From the NCBI RefSeq assembly GCF_014652655.1, contig NZ_BMZF01000002.1, forward strand, positions 310,001 through 374,000: a DNA stretch of 64,000 nucleotides, read 5' to 3'. The notes beneath the pieces are model-generated. The model saw only the letters and a list, made by a program, of their open reading frames with translations. It had not been told where the DNA came from and searched no databases. Shown in pieces: positions 27,664 to 36,100 of this stretch. A program made the translations under genes and the position numbers. This stretch comes from Paramylibacter ulvae (GTDB lineage: Bacteria > Pseudomonadota > Alphaproteobacteria > Rhodobacterales > Rhodobacteraceae). Positions within the stretch are counted from its first letter, which is position 1. The number at the start of each line of letters is the position of its first letter.

Positions 27664-28458
27664 ATGAAAAAGATAACCTTTCTGTTGATGAGCATTATCC
27701 CCAACGCCGTGATTGCCGCCCCGCAAACCAGTAGCGTTTTTTCTGGCAGCTTGGTTTTTCCAAATTCGGCATTGCCATCGGATGATGATAACCTGAACGC
27801 GGAAACCACATTGACGCATAGTGTGAATTACGGGCGCGTTTTGGGAACCGCGGATTTCATTTTGTACAGCGCACTTTTCGGCGCGCGCGATTCCCAAGAC
27901 AACCGTTTTGCTTCCAAACAACGGCTTAGCATTGGTGCAAAGCTGCGATATGAATTGTTTGCAGGCGCCAAGGTTGCATTTGGTGCGCGATATGACATGG
28001 ACAACCGCGATCTGTCGCAAACACGCTACAAGCGCTGGATTGCAACAGCGGATTTTGATCTGTGGAAACGATTGAACCCCGCTAAAGACGGCGATCAAAT
28101 TGTGTTGAGCGGGTGGGCAAATCTGCGCAATTCTGCCGGGCGTGATGGCGCGCGCGCGGACAATTGGGTTGGCCAAGGGCGTTTTGAGGTCGCACGCGAA
28201 ATTACACGGCTTCGCCATATCGACCCAGCGCCAAGCGTGGGCGTTTTTCTGGGTGCAGGATTTGTTACCGATCACGAAGGATTGGATTACAATAACAAGG
28301 TGAAAATAGACGGGGGGATTCGGTTGAAATGGCCGATTTATGATCGTGGGAATTTAAATCTAAATCTGCGCTATACCGCTGATCGACGCTATATTTCGGA
28401 TGAAACACACCATGGCCCATCCATAAGCATGTCTTGGTATGTGCCGTTTAATTTTTGA
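27664..28458 (+). CDS. Predicted outer-membrane beta-barrel protein, family not recognised
   Basis: The 264-residue protein has a signal peptide (MKKITFLLMSIIPNAVIAA) and then alternating polar/hydrophobic strands rich in Gly, Tyr and Arg, ending in SMSWYVPFNF with the C-terminal Phe of outer-membrane barrels. Segments such as LSIGAKLRYELFAGAKVAFGARYDMDNRD look like antiparallel strands. No known family is recognised with confidence, so no function is given. The last 11 nt overlap the opposite cytochrome c' gene. Confidence 0.65.
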   Translation: MKKITFLLMSIIPNAVIAAPQTSSVFSGSLVFPNSALPSDDDNLNAETTLTHSVNYGRVLGTADFILYSALFGARDSQDNRFASKQRLSIGAKLRYELFAGAKVAFGARYDMDNRDLSQTRYKRWIATADFDLWKRLNPAKDGDQIVLSGWANLRNSAGRDGARADNWVGQGRFEVAREITRLRHIDPAPSVGVFLGAGFVTDHEGLDYNNKVKIDGGIRLKWPIYDRGNLNLNLRYTADRRYISDETHHGPSISMSWYVPFNF

Positions 28459-28882
28459 TGCGATATTGGCTATGACAGGCTTTGCAAGATGCACCAATCG
28501 CGGCCATCGCAGATTTTAGATCATCGCCATTTTGCACCGTTGCTGCAGCCATTGCAGCAGATTCCAGATCGTGCGCGAGCGTGTTAAACGCATCCATATC
28601 GTCCCAAATCTCTGCTTTTGCCTCGGTTGGCATCGACATATCTTTTTCGGCGAAAAGCGCGGGGATGTTATGCGCGTGAACCGCGATGTCATTCGCGGCG
28701 GCGCTGACCAAATCGCGGTCGAATGTGTCATTTGAATTGGCTTGTTTTCCCAAGACCTTCATGGCCGCCTGTATGGATTTCATCCCTTCCATGCGTTCCA
28801 ATACAGCACCCGTCGCGTTGCCATGTGCAAACGCGGATGCGCCAAGCGCGAAGACCGCGAAAAATGCGTAGATCGGTTTCAT
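28448..28882 (-). CDS. Cytochrome c' (class II cytochrome c)
   Basis: The 144-residue precursor has a signal peptide (FFAVFALGASAFA) and a four-helix class II cytochrome body with the heme site CKACH near the C-terminus (residues about 134-138), followed by SQYR, as in cytochromes c'. The N-terminal helix begins VLERMEGMKSIQ. Cytochromes c' bind NO and other gases in the periplasm; the role here is open. AAGGAGAACTT before the ATG is an excellent ribosome site. Confidence 0.88.
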   Translation of the reverse strand: MKPIYAFFAVFALGASAFAHGNATGAVLERMEGMKSIQAAMKVLGKQANSNDTFDRDLVSAAANDIAVHAHNIPALFAEKDMSMPTEAKAEIWDDMDAFNTLAHDLESAAMAAATVQNGDDLKSAMAAIGASCKACHSQYRIKN

Positions 28883-28898
28883 AAGTTCTCCTTAAGAA

Positions 28899-29417
28899 TT
28901 AACGATATGTCCCACCTAGTTTTTCAATCTGGGAATTGGAACATTTTTTATTGCGAAAACAGGATTTTAAAATGCGTTGTTCCTGTAATGTTGGGGATGC
29001 TTTGTAATGCCCACCACAAGGGCCCATTTGTAAAACATATCCGGTACTGGTTTTTTGAAAATATGCGATGGCGTCTTGGTCATCGGTTGGAAACCCACCA
29101 CACCACACGGATAAACATTGGACTTGGACATTCACAGGCAGGGTTTTTGGATCACCCCATCCTGCATCGCCCATAAATCGACCGCTGAATGATGCTTGAA
29201 CAGAATATGATTCATGTTGCGCGGTGCCGTCTTTACCCTTGTTTGGGTTAACAATTTTTTGTGTCGCGGTTATTTTACCAAACCCCAAAACATATGTGTC
29301 ATCGCTCGCGGCAAAATCATTGAACGAACGGGCAATATTCGGGCGCATACATGACAGCGCGTGGGCGGATTGGGCAACCATCATGCCAGCGCATGCAAGT
29401 AAAATAATAGGTTTCAT
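28899..29417 (-). CDS. Secreted Cys-rich protein of unknown function
   Basis: The 172-residue precursor has a signal peptide (MKPIILLACAGMMVAQSAHA) and a mature part with eight or so cysteines (LSCMRPN, VQCLSVWCGG, GPCGG, SCFRNKKC), suggesting a disulfide-stabilised periplasmic domain. I do not recognise the family. A GAGAGGATCG ribosome site precedes the ATG. It lies 16 nt upstream of the cytochrome c' gene and may share its transcript. Confidence 0.7.
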   Translation of the reverse strand: MKPIILLACAGMMVAQSAHALSCMRPNIARSFNDFAASDDTYVLGFGKITATQKIVNPNKGKDGTAQHESYSVQASFSGRFMGDAGWGDPKTLPVNVQVQCLSVWCGGFPTDDQDAIAYFQKTSTGYVLQMGPCGGHYKASPTLQEQRILKSCFRNKKCSNSQIEKLGGTYR

Positions 29418-29472
29418 ATCGATCCTCTCGCATAGACAGGTAATAACGATTTATCAGATATCAAATGGGTGC

Positions 29473-29958
29473 TTACGCCAGTTGGGTTTGAAATTCGCGT
29501 AAAACCCGTTCGTATGTGGCGCGTTTAAATGGCACGATACTGTCCAACAGTTGATCGGCGGGCATCCAGCACCATTTTGCAAATTCGGGGTGCTCGGTTT
29601 CGATATTTACCAAATTATCATCACCCAAAAACCGCATCAAAAACCATTGTTGTTCTTGCCCGCGATATTTGCCCTTCCACAATTTGGGAACCAGCGCATG
29701 TGGCAGATCATATGGAATCCAATCATCCGTTTGTGTAACAATTTCCACGGCGTTGGCGGGAATGCCAGTTTCTTCTTCTAGTTCGCGTAACGCGGCATCG
29801 CGGGGGTCTTCACCCGGATCAACGCCACCTTGGGGCATTTGCCACGCGGCGGTTGGATTATCCAAACGCTGACCTGCGAAAATACCACCATCACGATTGC
29901 ACAACATTATGCCCACGCATGGACGATAAGGTAGCGCGTGAATTTCTTCTTCGGTCAT
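29473..29958 (-). CDS. rppH: RNA pyrophosphohydrolase (Nudix)
   Basis: The 161-residue enzyme removes pyrophosphate from 5'-triphosphorylated RNA and opens it to decay. The Nudix box [22 protein letters not shown] is complete at residues about 40-62 (shown here as its key Gly, Glu residues), and the N-terminal [23 protein letters not shown] is typical of RppH. AAGG precedes the ATG. A stem-loop separates it from ctpA upstream. Confidence 0.93.
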   Translation of the reverse strand: MTEEEIHALPYRPCVGIMLCNRDGGIFAGQRLDNPTAAWQMPQGGVDPGEDPRDAALRELEEETGIPANAVEIVTQTDDWIPYDLPHALVPKLWKGKYRGQEQQWFLMRFLGDDNLVNIETEHPEFAKWCWMPADQLLDSIVPFKRATYERVLREFQTQLA

Positions 29959-29981
29959 CTTGAAACCTTGGGGTAAAATAG

Positions 29982-30003
29982 GCGGGGGCTGTTGCGCCCC
30001 CGC
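29982..30003 (-). terminator. GC-rich stem-loop between ctpA-like gene and rppH
   Basis: An 8-bp perfect stem GCGGGGGC/GCCCCCGC with a 6-nt loop, 3 nt after the ctpA stop. On the minus strand it is followed by CTATTTTA, a short and interrupted T-run, so it may be a leaky terminator that lowers rppH read-through. Confidence 0.6.
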
Positions 30004-30006
30004 GTT

Positions 30007-31335
30007 TTAGTTGCCGTTTTTCAAAACGGACAAACCTTTGAGCACATCCAACGCATATGCGAGCTGATAATCCTGATCACGCAATTTCGCCGTTTCGATT
30101 TGCGCATTGCGCTCTTCTTCCAACTGTTTGCGCTCATCTTCTGTCAGGCTGTCATTTTCCAATGAACCGCGCAAATCTGCCTCGAACCGTTGCGCCTGTG
30201 AATCTTCTTCTAGAATATCGTCCAGCGGCGGGCGTTGTTCAACCAAGATATCGGGCGCCACGCCCAGCGATTGAATGGATCGCCCAGATGGCGTGTAATA
30301 CCGCGCCGTGGTTAAACGGATTGCACCATCGCCTTGCAGTGGCATGATGGTTTGAACCGATCCTTTACCAAAACTGGTTGTGCCGATGATGATCGCGCGG
30401 TGATGATCTTGTAATGCACCGGCAACAATTTCAGATGCAGATGCGGATCCGCCATTGATCAAAACCACAATGGGTTTGTCTTGTGCCAAATCACCGTCTG
30501 TTGCGTTGAACCGTTCGCTGTCACCGCTGTCGCGTCCACGGGTTGAAACGATTTCACCTTTGTTCAAAAACGCATCGGAAACCAAGATCGCTTGTTTCAA
30601 CAAACCACCAGGGTTGTTACGCAAATCAATGACAAACCCGTTTACATTGCCAATCCCGCCAAGCTCGCTCACTTGATCGGCAAGGCTGTCTTCTAGGTTT
30701 TCATAGGTTTGATCGGTGAATGATGACACGCGCAAAACAACGGTTTCGCCTTCGGTGCGCGCACGTACTGCTTTGATCTTGATGATATCGCGTACGATTG
30801 ACACATCGAATGGTTCTTCGACGCCTTCGCGTGCGATTGTGACGATGATTTCAGATCCAACAGGCCCGCGCATTTTTTCAACGGATTCATCCAATGACAA
30901 TCCCATTGTGCTGTCGCCATCGACCTTTGTGATGAAATCGCCCGCCTCGATGCCCGCGTTTGCCGCTGGTGTATCGTCAATCGGTGATACAACTTTGATA
31001 AAGCCGTTTTCTTGGGTCACTTCGATGCCAAGGCCGCCAAATTCGCCGCGTGTTTGCACTTGCATGGAATCAAAATCGCTTGGCGGCATATAGCTGCTGT
31101 GGGGATCAAGGGACGTTAACATCCCATTGATTGCGCTTTCGATTAATTTGCCCTCATCAACCTCTTCGACATATGCCGAACGGATGCGCTCAAAGATATC
31201 GCCAAACAAATCCAACTGTTCATAGGTCGATTTCACCTTTGCCGTTTCTTGCGCGATCAAAGGGCCGGTGAATTGCGATGTCATTACAACCCCAGCAAGC
31301 GTGCCACCCAAAGCTGCCATAAACAATTTGTTCAT
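30007..31335 (-). CDS. S41 family C-terminal processing peptidase (CtpA/Prc-like)
   Basis: The 442-residue envelope protease has an N-terminal signal/anchor (LFMAALGGTLAGVVMTSQF), a PDZ domain (about residues 85-165; GEFGGLGIEVTQ) and the S41 protease core with nucleophile Ser in GGSASASEIVAGAL and Lys in SFGKGSVQT. I chose the ATG at 31335, 8 nt after the envC stop, with AGGA upstream. CtpA-type proteases degrade envelope proteins and murein hydrolases, which fits its place beside envC. Confidence 0.92.
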   Translation of the reverse strand: MNKLFMAALGGTLAGVVMTSQFTGPLIAQETAKVKSTYEQLDLFGDIFERIRSAYVEEVDEGKLIESAINGMLTSLDPHSSYMPPSDFDSMQVQTRGEFGGLGIEVTQENGFIKVVSPIDDTPAANAGIEAGDFITKVDGDSTMGLSLDESVEKMRGPVGSEIIVTIAREGVEEPFDVSIVRDIIKIKAVRARTEGETVVLRVSSFTDQTYENLEDSLADQVSELGGIGNVNGFVIDLRNNPGGLLKQAILVSDAFLNKGEIVSTRGRDSGDSERFNATDGDLAQDKPIVVLINGGSASASEIVAGALQDHHRAIIIGTTSFGKGSVQTIMPLQGDGAIRLTTARYYTPSGRSIQSLGVAPDILVEQRPPLDDILEEDSQAQRFEADLRGSLENDSLTEDERKQLEEERNAQIETAKLRDQDYQLAYALDVLKGLSVLKNGN

Positions 31336-31343
31336 CAGATATC

Positions 31344-32483
31344 CTAATTCTGTTCCAATCCGAACCAATCCATAGGATTCGTCGGGTTTCCGTTTTCTCG
31401 TACTTCTATATAGAGCGTTTCTTGCCCCAGAGTACCACTCCCTTGTGATGCGTCGACCAGAAAATCGCCAAGTTTCGCTTCTTTTCCGCCCAAAAGCCCC
31501 ACAGGGTCGCCTTTTTCAACCACTTCGCCAACCGCACCATACGCTTGGCTCATGCCTGCCAATACAATAAGATAACCCGCATCGGGTTCAAGAATAATAA
31601 CATTTGCGTAATCAAGAAATGGTCCAGCGTATCGAATTGTTGCCGAAACGGGGGATGAAACCAATGCCAAACTGGATGTTGCCAGCAAAATACCAGGGCG
31701 TTTTAGCCCAGCCGCGTCCGCCTCGTTGAACTTGCGCAACAGCGTTCCAGTGGTCGGCAGCACCAATTTCCCACGTAATTCTTCAAATGGAATCGGTTGT
31801 TCGTCCAGCTCATCAAATGGAATTTGTGTTAACGCATCGGCGAAAAAATCCAATGTTGCGCTGTTGTCTGCCAAAATTTGAATGCGGATGGGATCTTCGC
31901 TAAACCGTTTTGGCAATTCTTCGCGCTGGCTGATTGCTTGTGATAATTTCACCCGCGCTTCTTGCACACCAGCAAGGCTTAGTTGCAAATCTTCTTCAGC
32001 AAGCTGTTGCATGCTGCGAATTTCTTCTAATTCGGTCAATTGAACGCGCAAGTTTTCCGCCTCAAGCTGTAATCCCGGCGTTACTTCTGATACCATCATG
32101 CCAGATCGCGCCGTGCCAACCGCGCCCTCTGGATGGATCAATAACAATGGGGTTGTCGCGCGCTCAAGTGTGAGCAAAACCCCCAAAAGCTGGCTAATCT
32201 GATCGCGGCGGTTTTCAAATTCCAACTTGATCACACGTTCGCGAATGGCGGCGGTGCGCAACCCATCGCGCATGGCTAACAATCCGTCTTCGAATGCGCG
32301 AATGGTTTGGGTCAGTGCGGCAATGCGGTCATCTGCAGACTCCGCAGCGATCAGCTTGGCACTCGCTTCGCGCAACGATTGCGATGCATCCCGCGCCATT
32401 TTTGTTGAACTGGCCGCGCCAAATGCGCCTGATGCCATGCACATCGCCGCGATCAAACCAACAATGGCACGCACGGGTTTCAT
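31344..32483 (-). CDS. EnvC-like murein hydrolase activator with degenerate LytM domain
   Basis: The 379-residue exported protein has a signal peptide (AIVGLIAAMCMASGAFG), long coiled coils (about residues 25-125 and 155-200) and a C-terminal LytM-like domain. The LytM zinc ligands are absent: the place of the usual HxH reads YLIVLAGM, and the end reads LYIEVRENGNPTNPMDWF. It therefore cannot act as a metallo-endopeptidase and should work as an amidase activator, as EnvC does. Its start overlaps the gpmI stop (ATGA) and ctpA follows. Confidence 0.85.
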   Translation of the reverse strand: MKPVRAIVGLIAAMCMASGAFGAASSTKMARDASQSLREASAKLIAAESADDRIAALTQTIRAFEDGLLAMRDGLRTAAIRERVIKLEFENRRDQISQLLGVLLTLERATTPLLLIHPEGAVGTARSGMMVSEVTPGLQLEAENLRVQLTELEEIRSMQQLAEEDLQLSLAGVQEARVKLSQAISQREELPKRFSEDPIRIQILADNSATLDFFADALTQIPFDELDEQPIPFEELRGKLVLPTTGTLLRKFNEADAAGLKRPGILLATSSLALVSSPVSATIRYAGPFLDYANVIILEPDAGYLIVLAGMSQAYGAVGEVVEKGDPVGLLGGKEAKLGDFLVDASQGSGTLGQETLYIEVRENGNPTNPMDWFGLEQN

Positions 32484-34006
32484 TGAATAATTAAACTTTC
32501 GCCTGTCATTTCCGTGGGCTGTTCCAAACCCATCAACGCCAACAGGCTGGGCGCTAAATCCGCCAATCGTCCGCCATCGCGCAATTGCGCATTTTCGGGG
32601 CCGCCGATCAATGCCACGGGCACAGGGTTGGTCGTGTGCGCGGTATGTGGCCCGCCGGTTTTTGGATCAATCATCATTTCGCAATTGCCGTGATCGGCGC
32701 AAACAATCATTGCTCCGCCCTGCGCATCCAGCGCCAACATCACCGCGGCCAACCCACGATCAACCGATTCACACGCGGCGATCCCTGCATCCAAATCACC
32801 TGTATGTCCGACCATATCTGGATTGGCATAATTCACCACGATCAAATCATACCCGCCCTGCGAAATTGCCTCGACCAAATGATCCGTGACTTCGCCCGAT
32901 GACATTTCAGGTTGCAAATCATACGTCGCCACCTTGGGGCTCGGCGCTAAATAGCGATGCTCTTCTAGTGCGGGTGTCTCCACCCCACCATTAAGGAAAA
33001 ACGTCACATGCGGATATTTCTCAGTCTCTGCAATACGAAACTGTCTGCGCCCATGCTTTGAAACCCATTCACCCAATGTGTTCTTGATATCCTCATTCGG
33101 GAATACCGCATCCATATACGCATTATGCGCATCTGAATATTCACCAAACCCACAGATAGTCGCAAGCGATGGTCGCGCACCCGTATCAAACGCATCAAAG
33201 GCAGGATCACCAATCGCCGCCATAATTTCGCGCGCACGATCGGCACGAAAATTCAAACACATGATGCCATCACCATCACGCATCCCTGCATAATCGCCCA
33301 ACACGGTTGGCGGGATAAATTCATCCGTCACATTATTGGCATAGGCTGCTTCAATCACTATGCGCGCGCTATCACCACGCACTCCATCTCCATGCACCAT
33401 CACGCCAAAGGCCTGTGCCACACGTTCCCAACGATTGTCACGATCCATCGCGAAATACCGTCCGGAAATGCTGGCGATCTCAACTGTATCGCCAAGCTCA
33501 CGCTCCAAATGTTCCAAATATCCAATTGCCGACTTTGGCGCCACATCGCGCCCGTCGCCAAACAGGTGCAACTTCACGTCCAACCCCGCTGCACCCAAGG
33601 CCTTGGCGGTGGCGATCATATGATCCACATGGCTATGCACACCGCCATCGGACAGCACGCCACATAAATGGGCAACACCGCCGCTGGCCTTCAGCGCCGC
33701 TATAAATCGCGTGATCCCAGGTAGGGTATCAAATACGCCGCGTTCCACCGCGCTTTCAATCTTACGCAGATCCATTTCCACAACACGCCCAGCGCCAATG
33801 TTCATATGGCCCACTTCGGAATTGCCCATCTGCCCTGCGGGCAAACCAACATCCGTGCCATATGTGATCAAGGTCGACGATGGGTAATCCGCCATGATCC
33901 GATCAAATGTCGGGGTGTTTGCCAATGCCACGGCATTGCCATCGCGTATATCGCTTAATCCCCAGCCATCGAGGATACACAGAATAACAGGTTTGGGGGT
34001 CGTCAT
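32480..34006 (-). CDS. gpmI: 2,3-bisphosphoglycerate-independent phosphoglycerate mutase
   Basis: The 508-residue enzyme interconverts 3- and 2-phosphoglycerate. The N-terminal metal site CILDGWGL, the catalytic Ser in GNSEVGHMNIGAGR near residue 64, the SDGGVHSH block near 122 and the C-terminal CADHGNCE and GPHTAHTTNPVP blocks are all intact. AAGGAC precedes the ATG. It is the first gene of gpmI-envC-ctpA, an order seen widely in alphaproteobacteria. Confidence 0.96.
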   Translation of the reverse strand: MTTPKPVILCILDGWGLSDIRDGNAVALANTPTFDRIMADYPSSTLITYGTDVGLPAGQMGNSEVGHMNIGAGRVVEMDLRKIESAVERGVFDTLPGITRFIAALKASGGVAHLCGVLSDGGVHSHVDHMIATAKALGAAGLDVKLHLFGDGRDVAPKSAIGYLEHLERELGDTVEIASISGRYFAMDRDNRWERVAQAFGVMVHGDGVRGDSARIVIEAAYANNVTDEFIPPTVLGDYAGMRDGDGIMCLNFRADRAREIMAAIGDPAFDAFDTGARPSLATICGFGEYSDAHNAYMDAVFPNEDIKNTLGEWVSKHGRRQFRIAETEKYPHVTFFLNGGVETPALEEHRYLAPSPKVATYDLQPEMSSGEVTDHLVEAISQGGYDLIVVNYANPDMVGHTGDLDAGIAACESVDRGLAAVMLALDAQGGAMIVCADHGNCEMMIDPKTGGPHTAHTTNPVPVALIGGPENAQLRDGGRLADLAPSLLALMGLEQPTEMTGESLIIQ

Positions 34007-34063
34007 GGATAATGTCCTTTGCTTACCAGCGTTTTACTGTGCAAAGGCTGCGTAATCAACCAT

Positions 34064-34354
34064 TCAACGTGTTAAGATGTCGCTCACCTTCAATGCGCGC
34101 GTGTTTGAGCCATCCACCTTTAACTTACCCTTCATCACCGCCATCATTGGGTTTTGGCTTCCGTCCAAAATCGCGGCAAATACTTCGGGTGCGGCACTCA
34201 ATGTCACATCGGCGTCTGCGTCACCCAATGTGGCACCGTCCTCGGTCAGGATTATGGTGGCAAGGTCGGTGAACACCAATTTTGCACTGCCGCGAATGTT
34301 CCCACGTGCTTTGCTATCCAACAGGGCGACGATGTCTTCTACACTATGTGTCAT
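34064..34354 (-). CDS. SCP2 sterol-binding domain protein
   Basis: A 96-residue single-domain protein with the SCP2 pattern: GSAKLVFTDLATIILTEDG followed by ADVTLSAAPEVFAAILDG and MMAVMKGKLKVDGS. SCP2 domains bind lipids or acyl chains; no specific ligand can be given. It stands 57 nt upstream of gpmI in the same direction. Confidence 0.9.
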   Translation of the reverse strand: MTHSVEDIVALLDSKARGNIRGSAKLVFTDLATIILTEDGATLGDADADVTLSAAPEVFAAILDGSQNPMMAVMKGKLKVDGSNTRALKVSDILTR

Positions 34355-34423
34355 GCAATTCTTTCCAAAGTTTTTAAACGGCTAACTCAAATGGCCAAAT
34401 CAAACAATTCTTTCGTGGCGGCA

Positions 34424-34891
34424 TTACACGCGGTGATATGGGCTATTATTCAGAATGCTGGCGGCGCGGTATAACTGTTCTGCGATCATCACACGCGCTA
34501 ACATATGTGGCCAAACCATTTTGCCTAAACTGATGCTGAAATCCGCCTCTTTGCGCAGATCGGGTGCAATGCCATCCGCACCCCCAATGACAATAGCAAT
34601 ATCTCCACGCCCTTGGTCGCGGTACTCTGCCAACCGATGCGCAAAGTCGGGGCTTGATATCACCTTGCCGCGTTCATCCAGCGTGATTAAAATCGCACCC
34701 TTTGGAATGGCGCGGCGCAACAGCGTGGCTTCGTCGGCCATGCCGCTTTTCTTGGCTTCCAATTCATGCACAACAACGGGCCCAAGGCCCATGCCACGTC
34801 CCGCTTTGTTAAATCTATCAAGATAGTCGTCAATCAATATGCGTTCCGGCCCATTTCGCAATCGGCCAATCACGCATAGATGCACGCGCAT
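34424..34891 (-). CDS. rlmH: 23S rRNA (pseudouridine1915-N3)-methyltransferase
   Basis: The 155-residue SPOUT enzyme methylates pseudouridine 1915 of 23S rRNA. The knot motifs ILITLDERGK, AIVIGGADG and the C-terminal SLGKMVWPHMLARVMIAEQLYRA with SPYHR are all present. It begins directly after the rsfS stop with no gap, a very common pairing. Confidence 0.95.
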   Translation of the reverse strand: MRVHLCVIGRLRNGPERILIDDYLDRFNKAGRGMGLGPVVVHELEAKKSGMADEATLLRRAIPKGAILITLDERGKVISSPDFAHRLAEYRDQGRGDIAIVIGGADGIAPDLRKEADFSISLGKMVWPHMLARVMIAEQLYRAASILNNSPYHRV

Positions 34892-35308
34892 TTATGCGTC
34901 CGCTGGTTCGGCGGCTTCGTCAGGCAACCACATCTTTTCGATCTGGTAAAATTCGCGCACTTCTGGGCGGAACACATGAACGATAATATCGCCCGCATCC
35001 ACCAAAACCCAGTCGCCCGTGCCTTTGCCTTCCAGCTTTGCGATTATCCCTGTGGTTTCTTTGATCCGCTGCAATAACTTTTCAGAAATCGCCGCCACTT
35101 GGCGTGATGAACGGCCAGATGCCACAACCATATGATCCGCCATGGAAGATTTTCCAGACAGGTCGATGGGAATGATATCCTCTGCTTTGTCATCTTGAAG
35201 TGAATTCAAAACCAAATCGAGCAAAGACATGCTCGGGATGTTTGTCGCATTTGCAGGTTCTGCTGCATCAACAGTTCTAGCCAGAACCGTATCCTCCGTG
35301 TAACGCAC
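34892..35308 (-). CDS. rsfS: Ribosome silencing factor
   Basis: The 138-residue protein binds ribosomal protein uL14 and blocks subunit joining in starvation. The core is clear: DDKAEDIIPIDLSGKSSMADHMVVASGRSSRQV and GDWVLVDAGDIIVHVFRPEVREFYQIEKMW. The GTG at 35308 is preceded by AAGGATCG; a shorter start at the ATG 35230 (MSLLDLV) has no ribosome site but also keeps the domain, so the N-terminus is uncertain. Confidence 0.93.
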   Translation of the reverse strand: MRYTEDTVLARTVDAAEPANATNIPSMSLLDLVLNSLQDDKAEDIIPIDLSGKSSMADHMVVASGRSSRQVAAISEKLLQRIKETTGIIAKLEGKGTGDWVLVDAGDIIVHVFRPEVREFYQIEKMWLPDEAAEPADA

Positions 35309-35532
35309 CGATCCTTGGTGCTAAGGTATCCCCAAACTAACAGAGCATAGAACTGGCGACAAGGTGAAACACACGGACGTGAACCGCGCCAATTCCCAAC
35401 GTCATTTCTCCGAATGTTCAAAATATCCGCGCCGCAGGCATGGATGCACATGCTGTGAGCGCAAACTTAACCCTCTTAACCATTTGGCATAATTGTGCGA
35501 GGCTCCTTTCTGATACATGAAAGGGTATATAA

Positions 35533-35958
35533 ATGCCGAAAATCGTCGTTTTTTGGATACTACTTCTGATCCCGTCCATCACGATGTCAGGTGAACTAGC
35601 GCCCAAACCTGATCGGTTCCATGAATGCAGAACACTCGGGGATGCTGTCAACGAAGTAAGAGAATGCTTTTTTGCTGTGGGTGAAACAGTAGAACGCGAA
35701 ATGGTCGATGCTTATTTGGGAGCGCGCAACGCATTAGAAGCCTTTGATCATGAACACGCCTTGAAAAGTGATCATTTCACCAGCACGCTTCTACAAGAAA
35801 CCCAAATCGCCTTTGAGCAATACCGCAAATTGCATTGCCAATTTCCTGAACGTGTTTCTCTTGGCGGAACTGGTGCAATAAATGTAACACTTGCCTGTCG
35901 CGTTGATCTTACGCTCCTGCGCATTCTGCATCTTCGTGAATATGCCAGCATTAAGTGA
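35533..35958 (+). CDS. LprI-like (lysozyme-inhibitor LprI family) secreted protein
   Basis: The 141-residue precursor has a signal peptide (MPKIVVFWILLLIPSITMSG). The C-terminal half matches the LprI pattern: an acidic helix, then YRKLHCQFPERVSLGGTGAINVTLACRVDLTLLRILHLREY with its paired Cys. The ribosome site GAAAGGG lies 9 nt before the ATG. The 224-nt gap before it (35309-35532) shows no gene and probably holds its promoter. Activity against lysozyme has been shown only for a few members. Confidence 0.75.
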   Translation: MPKIVVFWILLLIPSITMSGELAPKPDRFHECRTLGDAVNEVRECFFAVGETVEREMVDAYLGARNALEAFDHEHALKSDHFTSTLLQETQIAFEQYRKLHCQFPERVSLGGTGAINVTLACRVDLTLLRILHLREYASIK

Positions 35959-36044
35959 ACAAATTTTGTGCAAAGCCCGTGCCTGACAGCTGTCCGCCAC
36001 TTGTCCGACGTCTGTCCCACGGATGTCTTACAGGTGAATCACAT

Positions 36045-36074
36045 AAAAAAACGGCGCGAATGTTCGCGCCGTTT
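36045..36074 (-). terminator. Rho-independent terminator after ilvE
   Basis: An 11-bp perfect stem AACGGCGCGAA/TTCGCGCCGTT with a 2-nt loop in the sequence, followed on the minus strand by a run of seven T. It lies 27 nt after the ilvE stop; the A/T symmetry might also let it stop the opposite lprI-like transcript. Confidence 0.88.
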
Positions 36075-36100
36075 GTCATCTGCCATATCAAAACAATGCG

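Noticed and set aside
31344-32483. Calling the EnvC-like protein an active M23 metallopeptidase
   Set aside because: The zinc-binding His and Asp residues of the LytM/M23 fold are missing, so only an activator role is supported.
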